From assembly GCF_000745185.1 (NCBI RefSeq), contig NZ_JQNJ01000001.1, forward strand, positions 2,379,501 through 2,443,500: 64,000 bases of DNA, written 5' to 3'. The position numbers and the translations under genes were made by a program. Below, piece by piece: positions 8,695-16,474 of the stretch. Source of the stretch: Muricauda sp. MAR_2010_75. GTDB lineage: Bacteria; Bacteroidota; Bacteroidia; Flavobacteriales; Flavobacteriaceae. The first letter of the stretch is position 1; each line of letters begins with the position of its first letter. The notes under the pieces are model-generated. The model worked only from the letters and a program-made list of their open reading frames with translations, was not told where the DNA came from and searched no databases.

Positions 8695-9855
8695 TTATTG
8701 TGCCAACCTTAATCCAGTAAATTGCCAACGTAGCTGCGGATGGAAAAAATTACGATAGGTATGCCGTGTATGCTTTGTGGGCGTTGCCACGGAACCACCA
8801 CGGAGCACTTTCTGGCTCACCATGAATTTCCCATTGTACTCACCCAAGGCACCATTGGGTTTTGTATAGTTGGGGTAGGGCAAGTAGGCACTTTCGGTCC
8901 ATTCCCAGCGCTTGCCCCACGGAAAAAACTGTTGGGCAGCTTCCCATTCAAACTCTGTGGGCAACCGAAACCCTTTCCATTGGGCATAGGCAAAGGCCTC
9001 ATAATAGGAGATGTGGGTCACAGGGGTTTCCAAATCCACTTTTTGGAGTCCCTTTGCGGTATAATGCCACCATGAACCGTCAATTTTATGCCAATATAGG
9101 GGCGCGTTGATGTTGTTTTGGTTCACCCAATCCCAGCCTTCGGCATGCCAAATTTCAAAGCGTTGGTAGCCACCGGCTTCAATAAATTCAATAAATTCCC
9201 CGTTGGTGACCAACTTGTTGGAAATTTTATAGGGTTGCAGATATACTTTATGCCTTCCCAATTCATTGTCGTAGCAAAATTCCTGCGAATTATGTCCAAC
9301 CTCATACACGCCTTCATCCATGGAAATCCAATCTTGGGTGTGCGTCTCTTTCGGATGGTCTTCAAATGCATCCGAATAAGTGGGCAAAAGCGGATTGTTT
9401 CCTAAAATATATTTGATGTCCGTGAGCAGGAGTTCCTGATGCTGCTTTTCATGATGGATTCCAATTTCCAAAACATTTTGGAGCTCTTCACTCTGAGGTT
9501 CCGAAAAGAAGTCCTTGATGGCTTCGGTGACATAGTTTCGATATTCGTATACTTTTTTCACCGAGGGACGCGACAGATTCCCCCGATCCGAACGGACCAC
9601 CCGTTTGCCCACGGTTTCGTAGTAGCTGTTGAAGACAAACGAGAAATCGGCATTGAACTGTTGGTAACCCTTGGCATGCGGTTTTAGAATGAATTCCTCA
9701 AAAAACCAAGTGGTGTGCCCCAAATGCCATTTGGGTGGACTCACATCCACAATGGGCTGCACCACATAGTCTTCAATTTCCAAAGGTTGGCAAATGGTTT
9801 CGGAATGTTTTCTGGTTTCCAAAAAGAAATCCAAAAGGGAATCGGTAAGAATCAT
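8695..9855 (-). CDS. egtB: Ergothioneine sulfoxide synthase (EgtB)
   Basis: 386-residue mononuclear iron enzyme that joins hercynine to a thiol donor (gamma-glutamylcysteine or cysteine) using O2. The N-terminal DinB-like domain (~1-150) supplies the iron ligands: a His in WHLGHTTWF (His44 or His47) and H135/H139 in the HEKQHQE motif. The C-terminal FGE-sulfatase-type domain (~180-386) ends with LRGGSVATP and RWQFTGLRLAQ. It is the first gene of a two-gene unit with egtD. No EgtA or EgtC is visible nearby, which suggests a variant using cysteine directly or genes elsewhere. It lacks the C-terminal methyltransferase expected in the ovothiol enzyme OvoA. Confidence 0.9.
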   Translation of the reverse strand: MILTDSLLDFFLETRKHSETICQPLEIEDYVVQPIVDVSPPKWHLGHTTWFFEEFILKPHAKGYQQFNADFSFVFNSYYETVGKRVVRSDRGNLSRPSVKKVYEYRNYVTEAIKDFFSEPQSEELQNVLEIGIHHEKQHQELLLTDIKYILGNNPLLPTYSDAFEDHPKETHTQDWISMDEGVYEVGHNSQEFCYDNELGRHKVYLQPYKISNKLVTNGEFIEFIEAGGYQRFEIWHAEGWDWVNQNNINAPLYWHKIDGSWWHYTAKGLQKVDLETPVTHISYYEAFAYAQWKGFRLPTEFEWEAAQQFFPWGKRWEWTESAYLPYPNYTKPNGALGEYNGKFMVSQKVLRGGSVATPTKHTRHTYRNFFHPQLRWQFTGLRLAQ

Positions 9856-9944
9856 GGTAAACGTTTGCTCTTTAAAGATAAGGATTATTGAATTGACGCT
9901 ATTTCGGTCGATTTTTTGAAGAAATCCTTACCTGGGAACAAAGG

Positions 9945-10820
9945 CTAAGGATTGTACCGCTTTTCCATAATTTCCTTTAATTCCACTGTACTCCAATCCC
10001 CATTTGTATCAATAAAATCCTTGATCAGTGCAATATGGCTGGAACCTAGAAGCAGCATTATCCGTTTGTCATTGGGTTCAGTGGCTTTTTGCGCCAAAGA
10101 CCACATGTACAAATTTCGGCGATACCATTCCGAAGCAAGGTACGCCCCAACAAAATTATCCCGGTCACCTACCAGGAGCGGCACTTGGGTCTGTAGCTCG
10201 TTGCTAAAGTTTCTAAGTTCCTCCGAATTGAGATAGTAGGTAATATCAAGTAGAGAGGCTCCCGATTCAATTTTTTCATCAAACTCTTGTGTAAAACGCT
10301 CTATGCCATCTGTAAAATAGTTTTGCAGGTCTATTTGCTTTTGTTTGGCCGCAACGGTCATTAAACTATCAAAAGGAAAATCGGTATCGCGATAATCCAC
10401 GGCCTTCACAGAGGTTAAACCTGCTTTTTTGGCGACTCGGAATGCCAACTGGAAGATTTCGTTTTTTAGGTAAAAGTCGGAAAGGCTGTCGTTGGCAAAA
10501 TAGTTGTCCTTCAAATACAGTTGGTACAACGAATCCAGTTCCTGTTGCTGGTCATAGGGCCATTCCACCAACACTTGGTCTGGCTTAAACTCCTTTATTT
10601 TTTCTGAAATCACCTCCAGCTGGGCCTGAGAGGCATCGCTCATGACATCAAAACTTTTGGTTTTGGCCACATCCGCACCAGGGTTGTGATAGTGGAAAGT
10701 GCCCACAAGCAAAGCTTGCTTTGTGGTTTCGGGTTGTTGAATTTCCGGTTTTTCGGTGGGGGAGGTACAGCTTGCAAAAACAAGCAGCGTAATCAGGGAA
10801 AATTGAATTTTTTTGATCAT
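9945..10820 (-). CDS. DUF5694 (TraB/GumN-like) lipoprotein
   Basis: 291 residues from the ATG at 10820, which places the lipoprotein signal directly at the start: MIKKIQFSLITLLVFASC, with lipobox FASC. The mature part opens with VGTFHYHNPGAD and contains QVLVEWPYDQQQELDSLY. A late block LLLGSSHIALIKDFID resembles the conserved Gly-Ser/Thr-x-His region of TraB/GumN-type proteins, some of which are metal-dependent peptidases; whether this one has activity is unknown. It opens the accessory stretch and is separated from egtB by 89 bp. Confidence 0.7.
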   Translation of the reverse strand: MIKKIQFSLITLLVFASCTSPTEKPEIQQPETTKQALLVGTFHYHNPGADVAKTKSFDVMSDASQAQLEVISEKIKEFKPDQVLVEWPYDQQQELDSLYQLYLKDNYFANDSLSDFYLKNEIFQLAFRVAKKAGLTSVKAVDYRDTDFPFDSLMTVAAKQKQIDLQNYFTDGIERFTQEFDEKIESGASLLDITYYLNSEELRNFSNELQTQVPLLVGDRDNFVGAYLASEWYRRNLYMWSLAQKATEPNDKRIMLLLGSSHIALIKDFIDTNGDWSTVELKEIMEKRYNP

Positions 10821-10881
10821 GGAAGTTGTTTTGTACAAAGACCTTTCAAGAAAGTATATGTTACAGTTGAAAGGGTATGTT

Positions 10882-11244
10882 TTAGGATCTTAGGATTTTC
10901 TCCATTTTTCGGCCTTTGGCCAATTCATCTACCAATTTGTCCAAATAGCGTACTTGTTGGGTCAATGGGTTTTCAATTTCTTCAATTCGATAACCGCATA
11001 TCACTCCTTTTATGAGGTGGGCATTGGGATTTAGATCAGCTTTTTCAAAGAAGGTTTCAAAGGTTACTTTTTCATCAATCAATTTTTGGATGTCCTTTTC
11101 CGTAAAGCCGGTCAACCATGTTATTACTTGGTGCAGTTCCTCTTTTGTTCGACCTTTCTTTTCCACTTTTGTCACATAATGGGGATAAACCGATGCAAAG
11201 GTCATTCTTGCGATTCGCTGATTGTGTTCTGGTGTGGCTTTCAT
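10882..11244 (-). CDS. DUF2200 domain protein
   Basis: 120 residues. The sequence [28 protein letters not shown], followed by VITWLTGF and [31 protein letters not shown], is the DUF2200 pattern seen in many bacteria. No signal peptide or membrane segment is present, so it is cytoplasmic. Function is unknown. It is a compact single gene with no obvious partner; upstream lies the remnant of a Dabb gene. Confidence 0.8.
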   Translation of the reverse strand: MKATPEHNQRIARMTFASVYPHYVTKVEKKGRTKEELHQVITWLTGFTEKDIQKLIDEKVTFETFFEKADLNPNAHLIKGVICGYRIEEIENPLTQQVRYLDKLVDELAKGRKMEKILRS

Positions 11245-11315
11245 GATAAAACGTTGAACTAAAGTTGATTAAAAGTAACAAATTTCACCTTAGGGTTTAT
11301 CGTAACGTATGTGGT

Positions 11316-11398
11316 TTAGTTGGTCCAATAATCCACAACAAGCTCATCCGAAATATGGAAACCCGCACTTCTCTATTAGCATTCTGTTTTGGATTAGC
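11316..11398 (-). pseudogene. Decayed 3' fragment of a Dabb gene (duplicate of 12427-12855)
   Basis: On the minus strand, the ~55 bp ending with the stop at 11316-11318 match the end of the intact Dabb gene at 12427-12855 (about 39 of 50 positions by eye). Both contain the run GAAGTG, then a GATG..CTTGT..TGGA block, then CCAACTAA. The copy has lost at least one base after GAAGTG, which breaks the frame, and weaker similarity continues to ~11395. The rest of the gene is missing; DinB follows at 11429. An unrelated plus-strand reading frame over this region is not considered a gene. Confidence 0.7.
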
Positions 11399-11428
11399 CG
11401 CCTCGGGATTGTTACAGTCGGGTTGTAG

Positions 11429-11944
11429 CTATAGATACCTTTCTTTGATGATATTAAGATGATGAATTTCATGTCCAATCACCGACTTTAGGAAGTCTTC
11501 CAATCGAACCTCATGTTGTTTAGCCCACCCTTTTCGTTGCAGTTTATTGGTGGAAAGTGTATCCACAAAACTTTGGGAGGCCTTCCTCACATTCACATAA
11601 TCTGTCAGTAATTGTTGCAGGGTGAGTTTATCAAATCGACTGTTTTTGACCAAAGACTCCTGATTATACCCCCATAATTCCACTTCTTGGTTTCGACTCA
11701 ATTGAAAGGCACGGAACATTTTTATACGCTCATGGTCAGTAATATGCCCTACAATTTGTTTAATGCTCCATTTACCAGGAGCATACCTATGCGCAGCTTT
11801 TTCTTCATCTATGGACGCCAACAAAGCATTGGTCTTCACTGATGCAAAAAGTGCGGAGAGTTCCTGCTCTTGGGCCAATTCAAAATAATAGGGAAAACCG
11901 TCTTGGGGCGTATATCTCATATTTATCGGGGTGATTTTGACCAT
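11429..11944 (-). CDS. DinB family protein (putative metal-dependent hydrolase/transferase fold)
   Basis: 171 residues from the first ATG (11944); an internal ATG at 11920 (MRYTPQDGF) is equally plausible. Four-helix DinB_2-type fold with histidines at the expected helix positions: KWSIKQIVGHITDHERIK in the first half and SVIGHEIHHLNIIKERYL at the C-terminus. In the family these bind a divalent metal. Members act in thiol-linked transfers or stay uncharacterised; this one's substrate is unknown. It is followed immediately by the Dabb remnant. Confidence 0.82.
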   Translation of the reverse strand: MVKITPINMRYTPQDGFPYYFELAQEQELSALFASVKTNALLASIDEEKAAHRYAPGKWSIKQIVGHITDHERIKMFRAFQLSRNQEVELWGYNQESLVKNSRFDKLTLQQLLTDYVNVRKASQSFVDTLSTNKLQRKGWAKQHEVRLEDFLKSVIGHEIHHLNIIKERYL

Positions 11945-12009
11945 AAATCAATCTGGCCATGTACCAATATTTGGTCGTGACTTTAAGTATTAACTATCGT
12001 GGCATTGGC

Positions 12010-12282
12010 CTATTCAGCGGTAGTGGGGTCTATAATGGTGGCCACCTCACTGACCAAATTGGCAGGGAAACCTCCCTGTTTGGCATGTTCCAACACCATT
12101 TCCTTATTAGGGGAAATGTACACGCAATAGATCTTGTCTCCGGTAACATAGCTTTGTACCCATTGAATCTCTGGGCCCATGTAGCGAAGAACACCACAGG
12201 AAGTCTGTGATACTCCTTTGAGCTGCTCAGCGGTTAAATTACCGGCACCGGGTATTTCCCGCTCAATGACATATTTTGGCAT
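12010..12282 (-). CDS. DUF4242 domain protein
   Basis: 90 residues, cytoplasmic. The sequence KYVIEREIPGAGNLTAEQLKG opens the protein, followed by WVQSYVTGDKIYCVYISPNKEMVLEHAKQGGFPANLVSEV, the whole-length DUF4242 pattern with the conserved HAK..GFP segment. The fold is a small ferredoxin-like barrel; some relatives are annotated as nickel-binding. Its role here is unknown. It sits between the DinB and Dabb genes, both also small stress-type proteins. Confidence 0.8.
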   Translation of the reverse strand: MPKYVIEREIPGAGNLTAEQLKGVSQTSCGVLRYMGPEIQWVQSYVTGDKIYCVYISPNKEMVLEHAKQGGFPANLVSEVATIIDPTTAE

Positions 12283-12426
12283 GACGTTACAATTTAGTTT
12301 CCTACTCGTTTGGCTTTTGGGTTACGCCCCGTTTTGTGTGGTTTCTGGACTCCACTTAAAGGTATTAAATAAAGTGGTGATTAGCAGAATTCCGGTAGGT
12401 GATTTTATATGGATATGAAAGCTAAA

Positions 12427-12855
12427 TTAGTTGGCCCAGTAGTCCACTACAAGCACATCGGCAATATGTGGGCCTGCCACTTCTCCAAAAGCCTTATGGT
12501 CTGGGTGGATGAGGTAGGCATCCCTATCTGCCTCACTGGTAAAGGTCAATAAATAGCAATGGGTAAGCTCTTTGTTCAAATTTTCCGGGCTGTTGTTGAG
12601 GCCCCATTCGTAGCCTTTGATCTCTGATATTTTAGAGGGCAGTGCGTTAAAGGCTTGTTTTACCTTTTCCACATCTTCTTCAGAGGAGGTCTCTTTAAAT
12701 TTGAACAGGACCACATGGCGCAATTGCGGTTGGGTAACCGCTTCGGTTGCTACTTCAGTCTTTTCCACAACTTCTTCTTTTGTTGATTCTTGGGTTTTTT
12801 GGCCACAACCAAACAGTAAAATTACCGCAAAAATAGAGATGATACGATTTTTCAT
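12427..12855 (-). CDS. Dabb (stress-responsive alpha/beta barrel) lipoprotein
   Basis: 142 residues. A lipoprotein signal (ISIFAVILLFGCGQ, lipobox LFGC) and a Glu/Thr/Val-rich linker precede one Dabb domain (~45-142). The domain starts LRHVVLFKFKETSSEEDVEKV, contains the GYEWGLNNSPENLNK loop, and ends HKAFGEVAGPHIADVLVVDYW. Dabb domains form dimeric ferredoxin-like barrels; membrane-anchored forms are common in flavobacteria and have no assigned reaction. A truncated, frameshifted copy of its 3' end lies 1.1 kb downstream. Confidence 0.88.
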   Translation of the reverse strand: MKNRIISIFAVILLFGCGQKTQESTKEEVVEKTEVATEAVTQPQLRHVVLFKFKETSSEEDVEKVKQAFNALPSKISEIKGYEWGLNNSPENLNKELTHCYLLTFTSEADRDAYLIHPDHKAFGEVAGPHIADVLVVDYWAN

Positions 12856-12904
12856 AAGGATGTGGTTTTAAAATTGGTTTATGGCGGAATAAGGTAAGAT
12901 AAAA

Positions 12905-13123
12905 TTAAAACTTGAACAATTGGCTAAGTTCAACTTCAAGTGCAAGTGCAATGGTGTAGAGCGTAAAAACATTGGCAGAAACTTTATGGTTTTCAATAAG
13001 CTCTATATGTTGTTTGTCCCGCCCACACAATCTTCCTAGCTCAGCTTGCGAAATGTTCTTTTGCTTTCTGAGTTCTTTAATTCGATTGCCAATTTTTATG
13101 GATAATTCTTGCTTTGTCAACAT
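12905..13123 (-). CDS. XRE-family helix-turn-helix regulator
   Basis: 72 residues that are nearly all HTH: RIKELRKQKNISQAELGRLCGRDKQHIELIENHKVSANVFTLYTIALALEV. The Q-A-E-L recognition turn and the IE-N-x-x-x-S spacing are classic HTH_3. Small regulators of this size usually bind their own promoter. It is divergent from the small gene at 13213, sharing a 90-bp AT-rich intergenic region, so regulation of that gene is a reasonable guess. Confidence 0.88.
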   Translation of the reverse strand: MLTKQELSIKIGNRIKELRKQKNISQAELGRLCGRDKQHIELIENHKVSANVFTLYTIALALEVELSQLFKF

Positions 13124-13212
13124 TAAAATGAACTAACAAAACAAAATTGGACAGATTAAAAAGAAAGAACGTCATAATATATTATGACTATTTGAAATAA
13201 AAAGATATATTT

Positions 13213-13455
13213 ATGTCATATTTAGTTGTGACGATGGGTGATTCGAATAAAAGCCAACCAAAAATAGATTTAAAAGGAGTTGTCAAGGACAGCTATGGCT
13301 CACCCGAAGAACTGGCCAAAATTTTGGACTTGGGGGTGGTGATGCTGTTTTATTTGGAAGAAGACACCTTTTCCCGTAGGGAAGTGCAAAGTGTAGTAGA
13401 GGCGTTAAAGGGCATTGGAGAGTGGTTGCGGGGTAACGGTTTCGGCTATGAGTAG
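13213..13455 (+). CDS. Small protein of unknown function; parent of the local repeat family
   Basis: 80 residues (73 if the second ATG at 13234 is used). No recognised domain. It has an acidic-basic linker, a hydrophobic turn LDLGVVMLFYLEE, and an amphipathic C-terminal helix TFSRREVQSVVEALKGIGEW. The reason to take it as real is that fragments encoding the same C-terminal helix recur downstream: 15757-15828 keeps 23 codons in frame (TFSHKEVQSAVETLKGIGKW, then a stop), and 14811-14857 is a shorter, decayed version. The XRE gene is divergent from it. It may be a toxin/antitoxin-type small partner, but nothing proves this. Confidence 0.5.
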   Translation: MSYLVVTMGDSNKSQPKIDLKGVVKDSYGSPEELAKILDLGVVMLFYLEEDTFSRREVQSVVEALKGIGEWLRGNGFGYE

Positions 13456-13560
13456 TTGCGTGGTTTAGCGTTAAACTTAGCAAGCCTGCCTGCCGGCAGG
13501 TACACACAAAACTGAAAATCCCCAAGGATTTTCAGAAGTAGGCGAGAACAAGCAATTACT
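13455..13560. repeat. Flavobacterial palindromic intergenic repeat
   Basis: Two strong dyads lie between the small gene and the AbiJ-like gene: CCTGCCGGCAGG near 13488-13500, and CTGAAAATCC (13512-13521) paired with GGATTTTCAG (13526-13535). They are flanked by TTTAGCGTTAAACTTAGC on the left. This composite resembles repeats I know from other flavobacterial intergenic regions (from memory). It could also act as a terminator-like structure on either strand. Confidence 0.6.
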
Positions 13561-13584
13561 TATAGCCATTGCTGCCAATAGTTT

Positions 13585-14472
13585 TTATTTTTCATTTATA
13601 CTTTTTATACATAAGTCGATTAATGATAACATTCTAAAGAATAAATAGTCAATATGTTTCGACTTTGACACTTCCAATTTGTCTGTTTCGTGGTGTCGTA
13701 TTTTATATTCGTTTCCAATTTTAGTCAATAGCTTAAATTCACTTTCTATGATTTCAAAATTGAAACCATCAGATGCGATTGATACTAATTCGGAAGATGA
13801 TTTTTTCTTATTTGAACCAAAATAGGTTTTAATTCTCTCAAAAGCATCCCATAGTTTTTCTAGAGCAATTTGTTTGTCTTTTGGAATAAAAAACCTGTCT
13901 TTGGCTTCGTTTATTAGAGAGTCCAATTCTTGGTCATTAGTTTTAGTCTTTCTATCAAAAAGTAACTCAACATTGACATTTAAGTCCAATAGGTATGATA
14001 AATCCATACCGTCATCAATTTGCAAGCTATCATTAAGTATTTCTTTAAATTCCTTAATAGCTTTTTGATATTCAGAATCAAAGTCTAGTTTGTTCTCTTT
14101 CGTATACTTTTTAAAATCTCTTTTGTTAAAAAGGCCTTTTCTGAAAACTAAAGATAAGTCGTGAATATCTAGAAGTAATAAAGTATCTCTCACCCAAAAT
14201 CTTCTAGTAGTTCCATCGTGTTCAAACGGAAATCCTAAATCTTTAAAAAACTTTGTTAGGAAAAAAGAACTTCGATAAGGAAAACTATTGTTGTCGCCAC
14301 AAATTAATTCCGCAATTTCCATTTCAAACTCTGGATTGTTATGTCTAGCTTGAAGTAGTTTTAATTTCTGTAAATCTGATTCACTTTTCTTGTCAGATTT
14401 TAATTTGAAAATGATATCTGAAAGAAGTGTTTTTGCTTGTTCAAACCCGCTAATATTTGTTTCAATTGCCAT
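13585..14472 (-). CDS. AbiJ/HEPN-like protein, putative abortive-infection defence gene
   Basis: 295 residues, AT-rich and Lys/Asn/Ser-rich compared with its neighbours, which suggests transfer. The N-terminal half contains RSSFFLTKFFKDLGFPFEHDGTTRR, reminiscent of AbiJ N-terminal domains. The C-terminal half contains ALEKLWDAFERIKTYF and then NEYKIRHHETDKLEVSKSKHIDYLFFRMLSLI. That closing block, with an Arg and His within a few residues (IRHHE), resembles the HEPN-type end of AbiJ-like proteins, where R-x4-6-H is the RNase motif. It sits 9 bp downstream of a 73-aa gene, between repeat copies. The assignment comes from motif memory and is tentative. Confidence 0.45.
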   Translation of the reverse strand: MAIETNISGFEQAKTLLSDIIFKLKSDKKSESDLQKLKLLQARHNNPEFEMEIAELICGDNNSFPYRSSFFLTKFFKDLGFPFEHDGTTRRFWVRDTLLLLDIHDLSLVFRKGLFNKRDFKKYTKENKLDFDSEYQKAIKEFKEILNDSLQIDDGMDLSYLLDLNVNVELLFDRKTKTNDQELDSLINEAKDRFFIPKDKQIALEKLWDAFERIKTYFGSNKKKSSSELVSIASDGFNFEIIESEFKLLTKIGNEYKIRHHETDKLEVSKSKHIDYLFFRMLSLIDLCIKSINEK

Positions 14473-14481
14473 TGGTTTGAA

Positions 14482-14703
14482 TTAAAATGGTAAATCATCG
14501 TTCATAATGTCATCAAAGTCATCTTGCTCTGAATAAAATTCGATTTGAGAAAACCTTATTCTTTCATTTTCAGTCAAAACCCCAAGCACTTTTGATTTTA
14601 AATTTTCAAAGCTTTGAAGATTTCCTTTCTTTAAGCCTTTTTTGTAGACTTCGAGACTCGAAATTGCTTTCTCAAGAGTTTCTATTTTTTTATTATCGGT
14701 CAT
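14482..14703 (-). CDS. Small acidic protein of unknown function, partner of the AbiJ-like gene
   Basis: 73 residues, no known domain. The first half is an amphipathic helix (KKIETLEKAISSLEVYKKGLKKG); the second has ENERIRFSQIEFYS and an acidic tail DDFDDIMNDDLPF. It is the first gene of a two-gene unit with the AbiJ-like gene (9-bp gap) and shares its low GC. An antitoxin or accessory subunit role is possible from position alone. Upstream lies repeat copy A. Confidence 0.5.
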   Translation of the reverse strand: MTDNKKIETLEKAISSLEVYKKGLKKGNLQSFENLKSKVLGVLTENERIRFSQIEFYSEQDDFDDIMNDDLPF

Positions 14704-14740
14704 TTTAAAATTGTTGGCAACTTATTTATATAGATATGTT

Positions 14741-14870
14741 TTACATCTATATACACCTCAATTAGGCGCTAAACGATGTTAAAAGATACCACTAAATTTT
14801 CAGTGATTACCTTTTCCAGTAGGGAAGTGCGATGTAAAGCGGAGTGGTTGCGGTAGTTACGTAGCTAAGA
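14741..14870. repeat. Dispersed intergenic repeat, copy A
   Basis: Contains CTATATACACCTCAATTAGG, then AAGATACC at 14783-14790 directly followed by ACTAAATTT, then a decayed tail of the 80-aa gene (ACCTTTTCC, AGTAGGGAAGTGC, GAGTGGTTGCGG, ~14810-14853). The same modules recur as copies B, C and D. Read on the minus strand the core is AAATTTAGTGGTATCTTTT, which includes a -7-like TATCTTTT; it lies about 80 bp before the start at 14703. Confidence 0.65.
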
Positions 14871-14872
14871 AA

Positions 14873-15625
14873 TTAGTTTTTTTCAATCTCATTTATCATT
14901 TCTTTGGCCACTAAAGTGGAGGAGGGAAGAAACATGGTCGTTACAATTCGCTCGTCAATGACCACATCGTGTTTATCCGCCAGGTCATTTTTGGTCTGGA
15001 ACAACGCTCCATTTTGTCGTAGTTGATCCTCCAACATGATGGGCAATAACGTTCCTTCAGCAGCCCAACTTTTAGTAACCTCCGTGGAATTCGGAAACCC
15101 GGTTAATTTCACATCCTTAACCATATAATTCCCATTGCTCAACTTAACATTTGCAAAAGCACCGGGTCCATGTCCGCAACCACCCACTACGCCGCCATTT
15201 TCATAAATTTTGGCTATGAGTGGCAATATAGCTTCATTGTTGGCCACATCAAATAAAGGTCCGTACCCACCACCAATAAAAACGGCTTTGTAGTTTTTAT
15301 AGTCCACTTGATCGGGCGTTAATGAATTTTCGACCTTACCAAAATTCTCATACTTAATGGTGTAACTACTAATACCTAGGGTGTCCATGGAAAACGGTAC
15401 TCTTCCACCTGTTGGCGAAACAAAATCCACTTGGTAACCGTGGGAAACAAAAATATGGTAGGGGGGAGCTACCTCCCAAAGATTGTTCCCGGCAAAGTGC
15501 TTTTCAGGGTCACCCATATCTTCTGTATTTGAAACGATAATCAATATTTTTCCCTTTTCACCATTGTCGTTGTTACAGGAAATAAAAATTAATAATGCCC
15601 ATAAGGCCAAGAAACCTTTTTTCAT
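14873..15625 (-). CDS. DJ-1/PfpI (type 1 glutamine amidotransferase-like) lipoprotein
   Basis: 250 residues from the ATG at 15625; the longer frame adds only 9 residues before a clear lipoprotein signal KKGFLALWALLIFISC (lipobox FISC). The DJ-1/PfpI core follows: ILIIVSNTEDMGDPEKHFAGNN, VDFVSPTGGRVPFSMD, the elbow AVFIGGGYGPLFD, and the nucleophile Cys in VVGGCGHGPGAF. The Glu-Cys-His type site resembles Hsp31/YajL-like chaperone-deglycases, though a surface-anchored form is unusual. Single gene between repeat copies A and B. Confidence 0.82.
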   Translation of the reverse strand: MKKGFLALWALLIFISCNNDNGEKGKILIIVSNTEDMGDPEKHFAGNNLWEVAPPYHIFVSHGYQVDFVSPTGGRVPFSMDTLGISSYTIKYENFGKVENSLTPDQVDYKNYKAVFIGGGYGPLFDVANNEAILPLIAKIYENGGVVGGCGHGPGAFANVKLSNGNYMVKDVKLTGFPNSTEVTKSWAAEGTLLPIMLEDQLRQNGALFQTKNDLADKHDVVIDERIVTTMFLPSSTLVAKEMINEIEKN

Positions 15626-15689
15626 TTTTTGATTGATTTTACAGTAGGTCACTCAAAGGAGGAGAATGTTACAGTTTTTCTAAATTAAT

Positions 15690-15828
15690 GTCGACGCTTA
15701 TATACGTCCAATTTGGAGCTAGCCGCTATTACAAGATACCACTAAATTTAGTCTTCACCTTTTCTCATAAGGAAGTGCAAAGCGCGGTGGAGACACTTAA
15801 AGGCATTGGTAAGTGGTTCCGACAATGA
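15690..15828. repeat. Dispersed intergenic repeat, copy B, with an in-frame gene tail
   Basis: TATATACGTCCAATTTGG (~15699-15716), then AAGATACC at 15733-15740 followed by ACTAAATTT, then 23 open codons from 15757 ending in TGA at 15826-15828. They encode TFSHKEVQSAVETLKGIGKW plus three residues, close to the end of the 80-aa protein at 13213. Orientation is the same as the parent gene. It lies ~108 bp upstream of the start at 15625. Confidence 0.7.
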
Positions 15829-15848
15829 TTATCCCGTGGCTGTCAGGG

Positions 15849-16337
15849 TTAATGATTTTGTAAAGTTTCAAACACTATTTTCCAGGAATCATCCGGTTGT
15901 CTTTTCCAATTGATAATATAGGTCCCCACATTTTTAATGGTATCTGAGCTTTCTTTATTGATGAATATTTCATTAAAGGTGTTATACGAGATGGCCATAT
16001 CTTCCGACGGTATGATGGTGGGTCTTCCACGATCAATGAGTTTCACATCGTATTTATCGTAAATCTGCTCCCATTGTGCTCTTAAGGAATCTTTGGTTAG
16101 ATGTTGAATTGGTGAATCGGGATAAATCGCAGTATAGTTGTCAGCGTAGAATTCAATCCAATCGTAATCAAATCTCTCATAAACCGCATAAAGACTGTCA
16201 ACTTGTTTTGCTATCAGAGCCGTTAATTCGGAGTCGGGAGTTTTTGTTTCAGGCGCTGTTTCTTTATCCTTTTCGCATCCAATGAGAACACTGAGCATTA
16301 GGACCAGTAGGGGTAAATGTAATTTTAAATTTTTCAT
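15849..16337 (-). CDS. NTF2-like (SnoaL/DUF4440-type) lipoprotein
   Basis: 162 residues from the ATG at 16337, chosen because it places the lipoprotein signal (LPLLVLMLSVLIGC) at the N-terminus. After a short charged linker, the domain runs ALIAKQVDSLYAVYERFDYDWIEFYADNYTAIYPDSPIQ, then a strand pair ending GTYIINWKRQPDDSWKIVFE. This is the cone-shaped NTF2-like fold shared by SnoaL, ketosteroid isomerase and DUF4440 proteins. No catalytic residue can be assigned. Single gene following repeat copy B. Confidence 0.75.
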   Translation of the reverse strand: MKNLKLHLPLLVLMLSVLIGCEKDKETAPETKTPDSELTALIAKQVDSLYAVYERFDYDWIEFYADNYTAIYPDSPIQHLTKDSLRAQWEQIYDKYDVKLIDRGRPTIIPSEDMAISYNTFNEIFINKESSDTIKNVGTYIINWKRQPDDSWKIVFETLQNH

Positions 16338-16474
16338 GTCGGTCGGTTTAATTGTGCAAAACATGTTTGTTGCAAGTGTAAAATACAACAAATCAAAAAG
16401 ATGACTTTAATACCTTACTGTATGGCAATTAAAGAGGTAAAGTCAGGTATAAGTATTGCGGAAAGATTTGTGCT

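Noticed and set aside
11265..11462. 65-codon plus-strand frame over the Dabb remnant
   Set aside because: The DNA aligns on the minus strand with the end of the Dabb gene, so this frame is a by-product of the pseudogene.
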